The notes under the pieces: model-generated
Seen by the model: the letters and a program-made list of their open reading frames with translations, nothing else
Databases searched by the model: none
What the model was told of the DNA's origin: nothing
Made by a program: the position numbers and the translations under genes
NCBI RefSeq assembly: GCF_018332655.1
Contig: NZ_BOQL01000055.1
Location: 1 to 64,000 of the forward strand
Source: Actinoplanes auranticolor
Lineage (GTDB): Bacteria > Actinomycetota > Actinomycetes > Mycobacteriales > Micromonosporaceae
Length of the DNA stretch: 64,000 nucleotides
Direction of reading: 5' to 3'
Part shown: positions 32,986 through 42,394 of the stretch, piece by piece
How positions within the stretch are numbered: the stretch's first letter is position 1
Layout: every line of letters starts with the position of its first letter

Positions 32986-33993
32986 ATGAGTGTGCTCGCT
33001 GACCGCTTCGGGCGGGTTGCGACTGACCTTCGGGTGTCGTTGACCGACCGCTGCAATCTGCGCTGTTCGTACTGCATGCCCGAGGAGGGCCTCGCGTGGA
33101 TGCCGCGCGAGCAGCAGCTCACCGATGACGAGGTCAGCCGGCTGATCCGGATCGCCGTCGAGCAGCTCGGCGTGACCGGCGTGCGGTTCACCGGCGGGGA
33201 GCCCCTGATCCGGCGCGGGTTGACCGGCATCATCGCCGCGGCCGCCGCGCTCACCCCGCGGCCGAAGCTCTCCATCACCACGAACGGCATCGGGCTCGAC
33301 CGGATGGCGGGGGCGCTGCGGGACGCCGGACTGGACCGCGTCAACGTCTCGCTGGACACGCTATCGCCGGCCCGGTTCCTGGAGCTCACCTACCGCGACC
33401 GGCATGCTGACGTGCTGAAGGGCCTGGCGGGCGCGGCCCGGGCCGGGCTCACTCCGGTGAAGATCAACACTGTGCTCATGCGCGGGGTCAACGAGGACGA
33501 GGCGCCGGCGCTGCTGCGCTTCGCGCTCGACCACGGGTATCAGCTGAGGTTCATCGAGCAGATGCCGCTCGACGCCCAGCACCAGTGGGACCGGCACGAG
33601 ATGGTCACCGCCGAGGCGATTCTGGCCTCGCTCGAGCCGTACGGGTTGCTACCCGATTCGGTTTCACGTGGAACAGCGCCGGCCGAGACCTGGCTCGTGC
33701 CCGGGTACGTCGACGCGGCGGGCAACCCGGCACGGGTCGGCGTGATCGGCAGTGTGACCAGGCCTTTCTGTGGCGACTGTGACCGCACCAGGCTCACCGC
33801 GGACGGTCAGGTCCGCAACTGCCTGTTCGCCACCGAGGAATCGGACCTGCGCGGGTTGCTTCGCGAGGGCCGACCGGACGCGGACATCGCCAAGGCCTGG
33901 CAAGCCGCGATGTGGGGCAAGCGAGCGGGTCACGGCATCGACGATCCGTCCTTCCTCCAGCCGGCCCGTCCGATGTCCGCGATCGGCGGCTGA
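32986..33993 (+). CDS. moaA: GTP 3',8-cyclase
   Basis: 335 residues, radical SAM enzyme for the first step of molybdopterin synthesis. The N-terminal cluster site is CNLRCSYC (Cys23, Cys27, Cys30), the FTGGEPLI turn binds SAM, and the C-terminal cluster site is in CGDCDRTRL with a third cysteine at NCLF. The protein ends in GG, which is essential for MoaA. GTGAGGGG upstream is the ribosome binding site. moaD follows 38 bp later. Confidence 0.95.
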   Translation: MSVLADRFGRVATDLRVSLTDRCNLRCSYCMPEEGLAWMPREQQLTDDEVSRLIRIAVEQLGVTGVRFTGGEPLIRRGLTGIIAAAAALTPRPKLSITTNGIGLDRMAGALRDAGLDRVNVSLDTLSPARFLELTYRDRHADVLKGLAGAARAGLTPVKINTVLMRGVNEDEAPALLRFALDHGYQLRFIEQMPLDAQHQWDRHEMVTAEAILASLEPYGLLPDSVSRGTAPAETWLVPGYVDAAGNPARVGVIGSVTRPFCGDCDRTRLTADGQVRNCLFATEESDLRGLLREGRPDADIAKAWQAAMWGKRAGHGIDDPSFLQPARPMSAIGG

Positions 33994-34031
33994 CATGGCG
34001 ACCGGTGCAGGACGATGGGAGGTGACGCGTC

Positions 34032-34271
34032 GTGCTTGAAATCAGATACTTCGCGGGGGCGCGGGCGGCTGCGGGTTGTTCGTCGGAGCGCATCGCGGCC
34101 GAGTCGCTCGATGACCTCGCCACTGTTCTGGCCGAGCGGCACGGCGAGCGGCTCGCGCTAGTATTGAAGGCGGCCAGTTTCCTGGTGGACGGGCTGTCCT
34201 GTCATGATCGACAAGCGGCATTGCCCGCCGGCGCGACGGTAGACGTCCTGCCGCCGTTTGCTGGGGGTTGA
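34032..34271 (+). CDS. moaD: Molybdopterin synthase sulfur carrier subunit (MoaD/ThiS)
   Basis: 79-residue ubiquitin-like protein ending in the GG tail (PPFAGG) that carries the thiocarboxylate. The N-terminus MLEIRYFAGARAAAG and the VDVLPPFAGG end are typical. GGGAGGTGACGCG precedes the GTG start. With moaA upstream and moaE about 10 kb away, the two synthase subunits are encoded apart. Its stop overlaps the start of the next gene by four bases (TTGA). Confidence 0.9.
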   Translation: MLEIRYFAGARAAAGCSSERIAAESLDDLATVLAERHGERLALVLKAASFLVDGLSCHDRQAALPAGATVDVLPPFAGG

Positions 34272-35698
34272 GCTTGATCGCGTTCGTCGCGCTCGTCTTC
34301 GTCGCCATCGGCCTGATCCACTTCTACCTGTGGAAGCGGCTGGTGCGGGATGCTTTCCGCCCCGGGCGGGTGCGCCGGGTCGGCGGCATCGTCACGACCG
34401 TGCTGGCCGTGCTGGTGCCGGCCACGCTGCTCAGCGTGCGGTTCGGGTACGTCGAGTGGCTGGCCTGGCCGGGCTACCTGTGGATCGCGTTGATGTTCTA
34501 CCTGCTCGTGACGCTGGCGGTCCTCGAGATCCCGCGCCTGGTGATCAACCTCTGGATCCGGGCCACGAGCAGAGGCACCGCCCCGGCACAGACGGACTCC
34601 GCTACCGAAGTGACCGCGACGCAGGCCGCAGGAGCGGGCCCGGGACCGGGCGCAGGCGCGGGACCGGGCGCGGGAGTCGGCGCGGAAGTCGGCGCGGGCG
34701 CGGGAGTCGGCGCGGCACCCGCCCCCGGTGACAGCGCTACCGCCAGCTCGGCAAGCGCCGCCCCCGGCACCGCGAGCGGCAACAGCGGCGCCGCAAACAG
34801 CGCCACCCCCCTCGGCTCGGCGAGCACCGACAGCGCCACCCCCGCCGACCCCCGCACCGATTCCCCCGACCCCAAGGGAATCGACCGGCGACTTCTCCTC
34901 GCCCGGGGCGCAGCGATCTTCGCCGGCCTCACCGCCGCCGGCATCACCGGATACGGCGTGAAGACCGCCCTCGGCCCCCCTCAGCTGGACCGGTTCCAGC
35001 TCCCCATGCCCAAACTGCCCCGCGCCATGGACGGCACCCGGCTCGCCGTGGTCTCCGACATCCATCTCGGGCCGCTGACCGGCACCGACCACGCCGCCCG
35101 GATCGTCCGGCTCATCAATTCCGTTAACGCCGACATCGTCTGCGTCGTCGGCGACCTGGTGGACGGCAGTGTCGCCGAGCTCGGCCGGTCCGCCGCGCCG
35201 CTCGCCGGCATCCAGTCGCGCCGTGGCGCCTACTTCGTCACCGGGAACCACGAGTACTACTCCGGTTATCAGGAGTGGATCGCCGAGGTGGCCCGGCTCG
35301 GGGTGAAGCCGCTGCGCAACGAGCGGCTCGAGCTGGACGGGCTCGACCTGGCCGGGGTCAATGACATCGGCGGCGTCGAGTTCGGGGACGGGCCGGATCT
35401 GCAGCGGGCGCTCGGGGACCGCGACACCAACCGTCCCGTTGTGCTCATGGCTCATCAGCCCGTCGTCGCCCAGGACGCCGCTCCGTTCGGAGTCGACCTT
35501 CAGGTTTCCGGGCACACCCACGGCGGTCAGATGGCGCCGTTCAATCTGCTCGTCAAGCTCGAGCAGCCGGTGGTGAGCGGTTTCGGCAAGGTCGACGGTG
35601 TGCCGGTGTACGTCACCAACGGCGCCGGTTTCTGGGGGCCGCCGGTCCGGGTGGGGGCGCCGCCGCAGGTCTCGGTCATCGAGTTGCGTACCCCTTAG
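34268..35698 (+). CDS. Membrane-anchored metallophosphoesterase
   Basis: 476 residues. Three N-terminal membrane helices (residues 2-20, 38-58, 65-90), an Ala/Gly/Pro-rich linker with GAGPGPGAG repeats (about 118-190), a further hydrophobic segment (about 210-230), then the calcineurin-like catalytic domain with SDIHLGP, GDLVDG, GNHEYY, and GHTHGGQM, all metal ligands present. The start is TTG 34268, overlapping moaD by four bases; TTG 34274 is an alternative. Topology suggests an extracytoplasmic active site. Confidence 0.85.
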   Translation: MSLIAFVALVFVAIGLIHFYLWKRLVRDAFRPGRVRRVGGIVTTVLAVLVPATLLSVRFGYVEWLAWPGYLWIALMFYLLVTLAVLEIPRLVINLWIRATSRGTAPAQTDSATEVTATQAAGAGPGPGAGAGPGAGVGAEVGAGAGVGAAPAPGDSATASSASAAPGTASGNSGAANSATPLGSASTDSATPADPRTDSPDPKGIDRRLLLARGAAIFAGLTAAGITGYGVKTALGPPQLDRFQLPMPKLPRAMDGTRLAVVSDIHLGPLTGTDHAARIVRLINSVNADIVCVVGDLVDGSVAELGRSAAPLAGIQSRRGAYFVTGNHEYYSGYQEWIAEVARLGVKPLRNERLELDGLDLAGVNDIGGVEFGDGPDLQRALGDRDTNRPVVLMAHQPVVAQDAAPFGVDLQVSGHTHGGQMAPFNLLVKLEQPVVSGFGKVDGVPVYVTNGAGFWGPPVRVGAPPQVSVIELRTP

Positions 35699-35822
35699 CA
35701 GTGAATCTCGGGGGTTGCGCTGAGCCACGGGGCACATCTCCGCAGGATTCAATCGTGGATCGGTTATGTCACTTCGCGCGTGGCGGCTCGTGGCGTGCCG
35801 GGCGCTCGTGACAGGATGCAGC

Positions 35823-38800
35823 GTGCCCTCGGTTAGCGCAGGGTCCTCGGACACCGCGGACACATACGTCGCGGATCTGCACATCCACTCCAGGTATTCG
35901 CGGGCCTGCAGCCGCGACCTCACCCTGCCGAACCTGGCCTGGTGGGCTCGGCGCAAGGGCATCGCAGTGCTCGGCACCGGGGACTTCACGCATCCCGCCT
36001 GGTTCGACCATCTGCGGGAGAATCTGGTCCCGGCCGACGAGCCCGGTCTCTACCGGCTCGGCGCCGACGCGGAGCGGGAAGTCAGTCGCCGGCTGCCGCC
36101 GATCCTGCAGAGCAGCAAAGACGCGCGGTTCATGCTCAGCGTCGAGATCTCCACGATCTACAAACGCGACGACCGCACCCGCAAGGTGCACCACCTGATC
36201 TACCTGCCCGACCTGGCCGCCGCCGCCCGGTTCAACACCGCGCTCGGCCGGATCGGCAACCTCACCGCGGACGGCCGCCCGATTCTCGGCCTCGACTCCC
36301 GCGACCTGCTGGAGATCGTGCTCGAGGCCAGCCCGGACGGTTACCTCGTCCCCGCGCACATCTGGACCCCGTGGTTCTCCGCGCTCGGGTCCAAGTCCGG
36401 CTTCGACGCCATCGCCGACTGCTACGCCGACCTGGCCGAGCACATCACCGCCGTGGAGACCGGCCTCTCCTCCGACCCGGCGATGAACTGGCGGGTCTCC
36501 AGCCTCGACCGCTACCGGTTGGTGTCCAATTCGGACGCGCACTCGCCGGCGGCGCTGGCCCGGGAGGCGACGCTCTTCGCCGGCACGCCCGACTACTTCG
36601 CCATCAAGGCCGGCGAGACCCTGGCCGGCACGATCGAGTTCTTCCCCGAAGAGGGCAAGTACCACGCGGACGGGCACCGGGCCTGCGGCATCAACTGGGC
36701 GCCCCAGCAGACCCGGGAGCACGGCGGTCGCTGCCCCGAGTGCGGCAAGCCGCTGACCGTCGGCGTGCTCAACCGCATCGAGGAGCTGGCCGACCGCACC
36801 GACGGTGGTGAGCGGGACCAGCAGGTCGTCCACCTCATCCAGCTCGCCGAGATCCTCGGCGAGATCAACGGCGTGGGCCCGAAGTCCAAGACCGTCGACG
36901 GGCAGCTCAACCACGTGGTCGCCACGCTCGGCGCCGAGCTGGACATCCTGCGCCACGTCCCGCTCGACGACATCGGCCAGGCGGGCGGCGAGCAGCTGCG
37001 GGAGGCCATCGACCGGCTGCGGCGCGGCGACGTGCGGCGGATCTCCGGGTACGACGGCGAGTACGGCGTCATCACCCTCTTCGAGCCCGGCGAACTGCGC
37101 AACAAGCAGAGCGCGCCGCAGGCCGAGACGCTGTTCGACATGATCCCCGTACCGGTGCCGCAGCAGCGCAAGGCCGAGCCGGCGATCGGGCGCGCCCCGG
37201 TGCCGAAGGCCGCCAAGGAGCCCAAGAAGAAGGCCCCGCCGCTGCCGCCGCCGGTCAGCCCGCACGAGCCGTTCGAGCCGATGCTGGCCGGGATGGAAGA
37301 GGTCGGCACCGGGCTGCTCGACCGTCTCGACGCCATGCAGCGGGTCGCGGCCTCCGCGCCCGGCGGCCCGTTGCTCATCGTGGCCGGGCCGGGCACCGGC
37401 AAGACCCGCACGCTCACCCACCGGATCGCGTACCTCTGTGCTGAGCTGGGCGTCTTTCCCGAACGCTGCCTGGCGATCACCTTCACCCGGCGCGCCGCCG
37501 AGGAGATGCGGCACCGGCTCGACGCCCTCATCCCGGACGTGGCCGAGGACATCACGGTGGGCACGTTCCACTCACTCGGGCTGACCATCCTCAAGGAGAA
37601 CGCCAAGGCGGCCGGGCTGGGCGCGAGCTGGCGGATCGCCGACGACGCGGAGCGGGCCGCGGCCCGCGAGCAGGCCGGCGACGACGACCAGGCGTACGCG
37701 AAATTGTTGCGCCAGCAGGACCTCGTCGACCTGGACGACCTGCTCACGATGCCCGTCGCCCTGTTGCGGGACGAGCCGGAGCTGGTCGAGCGCTACCGCA
37801 AGCGCTGGCAGTGGATCTTCGTGGACGAGTATCAGGACGTCGACGACGTGCAGTACGAGCTGCTGCGCCTGCTCGCCCCGGCGGACGGCAACCTGTGCGC
37901 GATCGGCGACCCCGACCAGGCGATCTACTCCTTCCGCGGCGCCGACGTCGGCTACTTCCTGCGCTTCAGCCGCGACTTCACCGACGCCCGGCTGGTGCGG
38001 CTCACCCGCAACTACCGCTCGTCGGCGCCGATCCTGGCCGCGGCCGTGCAGGCGATCGCGCCGACCACGTTGGTCCAGGGCCGCCGTCTGGACCCGGCCC
38101 GGGTCAACCCCGAGTCGCCCCTGGTCGGGCGCTATTTCGCGGGCAGCGTGGCGGACGAGGCGGACTTCGTGGTCCGCACCGTGGACGAGCTGGTCGGCGG
38201 TCTGTCGCACCGCTCGCTCGACTCCGGCCGCGTCGACTCCCGCGCGGTCGCCCCGGGCACGCTGTCCTTCGCGGACATCGCGGTGCTGTACCGCACCGAC
38301 TCTCAGGCCCAGGCTGTGGTGGACGCGCTGTCGCGGGCCGGCGTACCCGTGCAGAAGCGGTCACACAACCGCCTGCGGGACCGGCCCGGGGTGCAGGTGA
38401 TCGCGCGCGAGCTGCGGCACGCCGACGGCCTCGGCGGATCGCTGGCGGCGCGCGTCAAGCTGACCGCGCAGGTGCTGGCCCAGCGCTACGCGGCGCCGAC
38501 CCTGGACGCCGAGCAGCTGGCGCCGGAGGACGTCTGGGCGGCTGCCGACCTGCTCATGCCGCTCGCCCACCGGATCGGCGAGGACCTGCCCCGCTTCCTG
38601 CAGGAGATCGCCACGGGCGCCGAGGTGGACGCGCTCGACCCGCGCGCCGAGGCGGTCAACCTGCTGACCCTGCACGCGGCGAAGGGGCTGGAGTTCCCGG
38701 TCGTGTTCCTGGTCGGCTGCGAGGACGGGCTGCTGCCGCTGCGCTGGCCGGGGGGCAAGCCGACCGATGACGAGACGGCCGAGGAACGGCGCTTGTTCTT

Positions 38801-38984
38801 CGTGGGGCTGACGCGGGCCCAGGACCGGCTCTACGTGAGCCATACGGCGCGGCGCTTCCGGCACGGCAAGGAACGCGAGCAGTCACCGACGCCGTTCCTG
38901 GACGCGATCGACGCCGGCCTCTTCGAGCGCATGGGCGATGCCGTCCCGTCCCGCCCCAAGGACCGGCAGCTGCGGCTCCTCTGA
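35823..38984 (+). CDS. Endonuclease Q-like PHP nuclease fused to a UvrD-family helicase
   Basis: 1053 residues from GTG 35823 (35766 is an alternative start adding 19 residues). The N-terminal 430 residues are EndoQ-like: the PHP start YVADLHIHSRYSRACS (Asp18, His20, His22), VSNSDAHSPAAL, a zinc-finger region ending CPECGK, and a C-terminal helical part. A Pro/Lys linker leads to a UvrD/PcrA helicase core with Walker A GPGTGKT (522-528) and Walker B DEYQD (668-672), and motif VI near FFVGLTRAQDRLY. EndoQ nicks DNA 5' to deaminated bases; a fused helicase would unwind from the nick. Confidence 0.85.
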   Translation: MPSVSAGSSDTADTYVADLHIHSRYSRACSRDLTLPNLAWWARRKGIAVLGTGDFTHPAWFDHLRENLVPADEPGLYRLGADAEREVSRRLPPILQSSKDARFMLSVEISTIYKRDDRTRKVHHLIYLPDLAAAARFNTALGRIGNLTADGRPILGLDSRDLLEIVLEASPDGYLVPAHIWTPWFSALGSKSGFDAIADCYADLAEHITAVETGLSSDPAMNWRVSSLDRYRLVSNSDAHSPAALAREATLFAGTPDYFAIKAGETLAGTIEFFPEEGKYHADGHRACGINWAPQQTREHGGRCPECGKPLTVGVLNRIEELADRTDGGERDQQVVHLIQLAEILGEINGVGPKSKTVDGQLNHVVATLGAELDILRHVPLDDIGQAGGEQLREAIDRLRRGDVRRISGYDGEYGVITLFEPGELRNKQSAPQAETLFDMIPVPVPQQRKAEPAIGRAPVPKAAKEPKKKAPPLPPPVSPHEPFEPMLAGMEEVGTGLLDRLDAMQRVAASAPGGPLLIVAGPGTGKTRTLTHRIAYLCAELGVFPERCLAITFTRRAAEEMRHRLDALIPDVAEDITVGTFHSLGLTILKENAKAAGLGASWRIADDAERAAAREQAGDDDQAYAKLLRQQDLVDLDDLLTMPVALLRDEPELVERYRKRWQWIFVDEYQDVDDVQYELLRLLAPADGNLCAIGDPDQAIYSFRGADVGYFLRFSRDFTDARLVRLTRNYRSSAPILAAAVQAIAPTTLVQGRRLDPARVNPESPLVGRYFAGSVADEADFVVRTVDELVGGLSHRSLDSGRVDSRAVAPGTLSFADIAVLYRTDSQAQAVVDALSRAGVPVQKRSHNRLRDRPGVQVIARELRHADGLGGSLAARVKLTAQVLAQRYAAPTLDAEQLAPEDVWAAADLLMPLAHRIGEDLPRFLQEIATGAEVDALDPRAEAVNLLTLHAAKGLEFPVVFLVGCEDGLLPLRWPGGKPTDDETAEERRLFFVGLTRAQDRLYVSHTARRFRHGKEREQSPTPFLDAIDAGLFERMGDAVPSRPKDRQLRLL

Positions 38985-39024
38985 GCGGGCGGCGCGCCGC
39001 CGGCCGGCGAGGACCATGAGGCGA

Positions 39025-39726
39025 TCAGGTGACCAGGCAGCCGAGGAACGCGCCGGTCAGCAGGGCCGGACCCAGCGGAAGCGCCGTCCGGCGTTTTGCT
39101 CTGCGGGTGAGCAAGAGGGTCAGGGCTACCGGACCGTTGATCAGATGGGGCGCCAGCAGCCCGACCATCAGGGCCGGCCAGCCCAGGAAACCCAGCGTGA
39201 AGCCGAGGACCGTGGCGAGCTTGACGTCGCCCAGGCCGAGGCCGGCGCCGGGGAGCAGAGCGATGATGAGATACAGCAGGCCACTGAGGAGTGCCGCCAG
39301 GGCTGCCCGGCCGAGGCGGGCCGGCTCGCCGGTCAGCACAGCGGCGGCGCTCAGCGGCAGCACCGTGGCTGCCGCCAGCAAGGCCACCAGGGGGTCCGGC
39401 AGCCGCAGGCAGCGCAGATCGATCACCGCCAGCAGGATGCCCAGCAGCGCCGCCGGAAGCAGCACCAGCAGCAGGGGAGCCGGGCCGATCGTGGCCCCCA
39501 GTGTGCCCGCGACCAGCGCACCTGTCGCCCAGGTCCACACCGGTGACCGGGCACAGTCGCACGTTGCTCCGGCCCGTACCCAGGTCGCCAGGGTGACCGC
39601 GCAGCCGGCGCAGGTGGATCTCGGCCGGCTGCCGCGGGGCACCGCCAGGCGGTGCGCCGCCCGGGGGACGAAGGCGGCCGACGCGCCGCCGAAGACCGCC
39701 GCACAAACCGTCACCGAGAACGACAT
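39025..39726 (-). CDS. Prepilin peptidase (A24 family)
   Basis: 233 residues, about seven membrane segments. The two catalytic aspartates of type IV prepilin peptidases are in AVIDLRCLRLPDPL and GLGLGDVKLA (the GxGD motif). The N-terminal cytoplasmic cysteines (CAGC and CDC) match the zinc-binding loop found in many A24 enzymes. No pilin or tad genes are adjacent, so the substrate is elsewhere in the genome. Confidence 0.85.
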   Translation of the reverse strand: MSFSVTVCAAVFGGASAAFVPRAAHRLAVPRGSRPRSTCAGCAVTLATWVRAGATCDCARSPVWTWATGALVAGTLGATIGPAPLLLVLLPAALLGILLAVIDLRCLRLPDPLVALLAAATVLPLSAAAVLTGEPARLGRAALAALLSGLLYLIIALLPGAGLGLGDVKLATVLGFTLGFLGWPALMVGLLAPHLINGPVALTLLLTRRAKRRTALPLGPALLTGAFLGCLVT

Positions 39727-39734
39727 GGGGCTGA

Positions 39735-39740
39735 ACGGTA
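39735..39740 (-). promoter_or_regulatory. -10 box TACCGT, leaderless start of prepilin peptidase gene
   Basis: On the minus strand TACCGT ends 8 nt before ATG 39726. Confidence 0.35.
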
Positions 39741-39899
39741 GTGCTCCGGCGTCCCCCGCGCGGGTCGCGTTGCCGACAGACGAGGCGAATGGCCCCGTTG
39801 TAGCCGAGTTGAGCCCAGCTCGGCGCGATTCCGGGAGAGAACGAGCGAGGCGTGCACGCTACGGTGGCGTACAGCGATCCCGCGCCTGGAGGAACCCCG

Positions 39900-40598
39900 A
39901 TGTCGCAGAACGGCCCCTACCCCGGCCAGGGCTGGTCGGCCGGCGGACAGCCGGGTTCCGGCGAGCCGTACACGGAGCCGGCCGATCCGTGGGGTGACGC
40001 CGCGACGCACTCGTCGCCGGTGCCCGAGACCGCCTGGGGCGGCCAGCCGATGTCGGTGCCGCCCTCGCAGGAGAATTCCGCGAACTTCCACGGCGGCTAT
40101 CCCGTCGCTCCGATGAACGGCGTGCCGCCCGTGTGGCAGCAGCCGCCGGCGCCACCGCCGCGCAAGCGCAACACCCCGATCATCGCGCTCGTGATCGTGC
40201 TGGGTCTGCTCATCGTCGGCGGGCTGGCCACGGCGGGCTGGCTGGTCCAGCGGGCCGGCAATCCCCAGACCGGGGCGTCGGCCCAGCCCACCGCGGCGGC
40301 GAGCGCCACCAACGGCTCGGTGCCCGAGCCGCGCAGCAGCGAGGACGCGCGCTTCGTGGGCAAGGGCCAGTGCGTGCGCAACGAGGGTACGGCGGACGAC
40401 AGCCCCGACCTCAAGATCGTGGCGTGCGCCAGCGGCACCTACCAGGTGCTCAGGCGCGTCGACGGCCGCACGACGGGCGAGGCCGACGCCGAGTCCAAGT
40501 GCAGCAAGGTCCAGAAGTACACCAAGTGGTATTTCTACGACAGCGAGCTCGACAGCCTCGACTTCGTGCTCTGCCTCAAGGAGTATGGCGTCGACTAG
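39900..40598 (+). CDS. LppU/SCO3897-like membrane protein
   Basis: 232 residues. A Gly/Pro/Gln-rich cytoplasmic half (1-95), one membrane segment (about 100-122) and an extracellular domain of about 90 residues with three conserved cysteines (KGQCVRNEG, IVACASG, ESKCSKV) and a C-terminal DFVLCLKEYG. This matches LppU/SCO3897 proteins, function unknown. GGAGGAAC before ATG 39900 sets the start; TACGGT (39860-39865) may be its -10 box. Confidence 0.75.
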   Translation: MSQNGPYPGQGWSAGGQPGSGEPYTEPADPWGDAATHSSPVPETAWGGQPMSVPPSQENSANFHGGYPVAPMNGVPPVWQQPPAPPPRKRNTPIIALVIVLGLLIVGGLATAGWLVQRAGNPQTGASAQPTAAASATNGSVPEPRSSEDARFVGKGQCVRNEGTADDSPDLKIVACASGTYQVLRRVDGRTTGEADAESKCSKVQKYTKWYFYDSELDSLDFVLCLKEYGVD

Positions 40599-40603
40599 CG
40601 TCA

Positions 40604-40667
40604 TCTAGCCCAAACGCTAGACAGTCGTAGAGAGTGTTCGATTGCGAACTCTAGCTTTTCGGCTAGA
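40604..40667 (+). promoter_or_regulatory. Paired dyad operator TCTAGC-N6-GCTAGA
   Basis: The dyad occurs twice upstream of the AAA+ ATPase gene: 40604-40621 (spacer CCAAAC) and 40650-40667 (spacer TTTTCG); centres are 46 bp apart. The second is extended to CTCTAGC/GCTAGAG. CTAG is rare in such genomes, and two copies of one dyad in a 60-bp region are hard to explain by chance. The second ends 13 bp before the GTG start, so binding would block transcription. Confidence 0.55.
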
Positions 40668-40679
40668 GAGCCCGATACG

Positions 40680-41891
40680 GTGCTATCCGTGGATCCGGTC
40701 CGCAACCCGTACGCGCCCGGCGCCGGCCAGCGCCCACCCGAGCTGGCCGGGCGCGGCCGTGAGCTGGACGCCTTCGACGTCGTCCTGGAACGCGTCGCCC
40801 GGGGCCGCCCCGAACGCAGTCTGGTCCTCACCGGCTTGCGCGGCGTCGGCAAGACCGTGCTGCTCAACACCCTGCGCTCGGCCGCGATCGGCCGGCTCTG
40901 GGGCACCGGCAAGATCGAGGCCCGGCCGGACCAGTCGCTGCGCCGCCCGGTCTCCGCCGCCCTGCACATGGCGATCCGCGAGCTGACCCCGCACCACCGC
41001 GACCCGGAACGCGTCGACGAGGTGCTGGCCGTGCTCAAGGCCTTCGCGCTGCGGGCCAACGACTCCTCGGCGAAGCTGCGCGACCGCTGGACGCCGGGCA
41101 TCGACGTGCCGCCCGCCCGCGGCCGGGCCGACTCCGGCGACATCGAGATCGACCTGGTCGAGCTGTTCACCGACGCGGCGTCGCTGGCCACGGACGTGGG
41201 CACCGGGATCGCTCTGTTCATCGACGAGATGCAGGACCTCGGGCCGACCGACGTGTCCGCGCTCTGCGCCGCCTGCCATGAGCTGTCCCAGCTCGGCGCC
41301 CCGCTCATCGTCGTCGGCGCCGGTCTGCCCCACCTGCCGGCGGTGCTCTCCGCGGCGAAGTCCTACTCCGAGCGTCTCTTCCGGTACCAGCGCATCGACC
41401 GCCTCGACCGGATCGCCGCGGACCTCGCCCTGTGTGCACCGGCCGCCCGCGAGGACGTCGAGTACGAGCCCAAGGCGCTGGACCTGCTCTACGACAAGTC
41501 GGGCGGATATCCGTACTTCGTGCAGGCGTACGGGAAGGCGACCTGGGACCACGCGCCGACCTCGCCGGTGACCGCGGAGGACGTCCGGGTGGCGGCACCG
41601 GAGGCCGAGGCGGAGCTGGCTGTCGGCTTCTTCGGCTCCCGTTTCGAGCGGGCCACCCCGGCCGAACGCGAGTACATGCGCGCGATGGCTTCGCTCTCCG
41701 GCGACTCGGGCAACGACATGGACGCCGCGGTGCCGACCGCCGACATCGCCGCCGCACTGTCCCGCCGCCCGGCCAGCCTGTCGCCGGCCCGGGACGCCTT
41801 GATCAAGAAGGGCCTGATCTACTCGGGTGAGCGGGGGACGGTGGCGTTCACCGTGCCGCACTTCGGACGGTATCTGCGGACCCAGCCCTAG
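40680..41891 (+). CDS. AAA+ ATPase, ORC/Cdc6-like (archaeal-ATPase type)
   Basis: 403 residues. Walker A is GLRGVGKT (52-59), Walker B is ALFIDEMQDL, and the order of later blocks (AGLPHLPAVLS sensor, SERLFRYQRI) fits the AAA_16/ORC-like group. The C-terminal 100 residues (ERATPAEREYMRAMASL, PTADIAAAL, ARDALIKKGLIYS) form a winged-helix-like DNA-binding end. No partner gene is coupled. The double dyad upstream suggests tight repression, possibly by the protein itself or an unlinked regulator. GTG 40689 is an alternative start. Confidence 0.75.
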   Translation: MLSVDPVRNPYAPGAGQRPPELAGRGRELDAFDVVLERVARGRPERSLVLTGLRGVGKTVLLNTLRSAAIGRLWGTGKIEARPDQSLRRPVSAALHMAIRELTPHHRDPERVDEVLAVLKAFALRANDSSAKLRDRWTPGIDVPPARGRADSGDIEIDLVELFTDAASLATDVGTGIALFIDEMQDLGPTDVSALCAACHELSQLGAPLIVVGAGLPHLPAVLSAAKSYSERLFRYQRIDRLDRIAADLALCAPAAREDVEYEPKALDLLYDKSGGYPYFVQAYGKATWDHAPTSPVTAEDVRVAAPEAEAELAVGFFGSRFERATPAEREYMRAMASLSGDSGNDMDAAVPTADIAAALSRRPASLSPARDALIKKGLIYSGERGTVAFTVPHFGRYLRTQP

Positions 41892-41897
41892 CGGGGC

Positions 41898-42380
41898 TCA
41901 GACGAGGCGCCAGGCCGACGGGTAGCGGGCCTCGATCGGCCGCAGCGCCAGGACCTGCCAGGCGTCGCCGGCCGAGGACCATTCGCTGGTGATCCCGTAC
42001 GGCGCAGCCGGCACGAACCCGAACCGCCGGTAGTACGCCGGGTCCCCCAGCACCAGCACGAGCCGTTCCCGCGCCTCGGTGGCCCGCCGCAGCGCATCGC
42101 GGACGACGCTGGTGCCCAGTCCCTGCCGCTGCCGCTCGGGCAGAACGGCGACCGGTCCCAGCGCCAACGCCTCCTCGCCGCCGACCATCACTCTGCTGAG
42201 CAGGGCGAATGCGGCCAGGCGACCGTTTTCCTCGGCCACGACGGAAAACTCGGGCAGCCAGGCGTGGGTCGGCCGCAGCGCCGCGACCAGCCGGGCCTCC
42301 GCCTCACCGTCGAACGCCGCCTCCAGCAGACGACGGACGCCGTCGGCATCCTCGGGTTGCTCGATGCGCACCTCTGTCAT
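41898..42380 (-). CDS. GNAT family N-acetyltransferase (YhbS-like)
   Basis: 160 residues from ATG 42380. GNAT features are RIEQPEDADGVRRLLEAAF, ALGPVAVLPERQRQGLGTSVV (acetyl-CoA loop) and LVLVLGDPAYYRRFGF, typical of the YhbS branch. Substrate unknown. Divergent from the DoxX gene, and starts with a -10 box 8 nt before the ATG. Confidence 0.88.
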   Translation of the reverse strand: MTEVRIEQPEDADGVRRLLEAAFDGEAEARLVAALRPTHAWLPEFSVVAEENGRLAAFALLSRVMVGGEEALALGPVAVLPERQRQGLGTSVVRDALRRATEARERLVLVLGDPAYYRRFGFVPAAPYGITSEWSSAGDAWQVLALRPIEARYPSAWRLV

Positions 42381-42388
42381 GTCCCGAA

Positions 42389-42394
42389 ACCCTA
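42389..42394 (-). promoter_or_regulatory. -10 box TAGGGT, leaderless start of the acetyltransferase gene
   Basis: On the minus strand TAGGGT ends 8 nt before ATG 42380. Confidence 0.35.
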
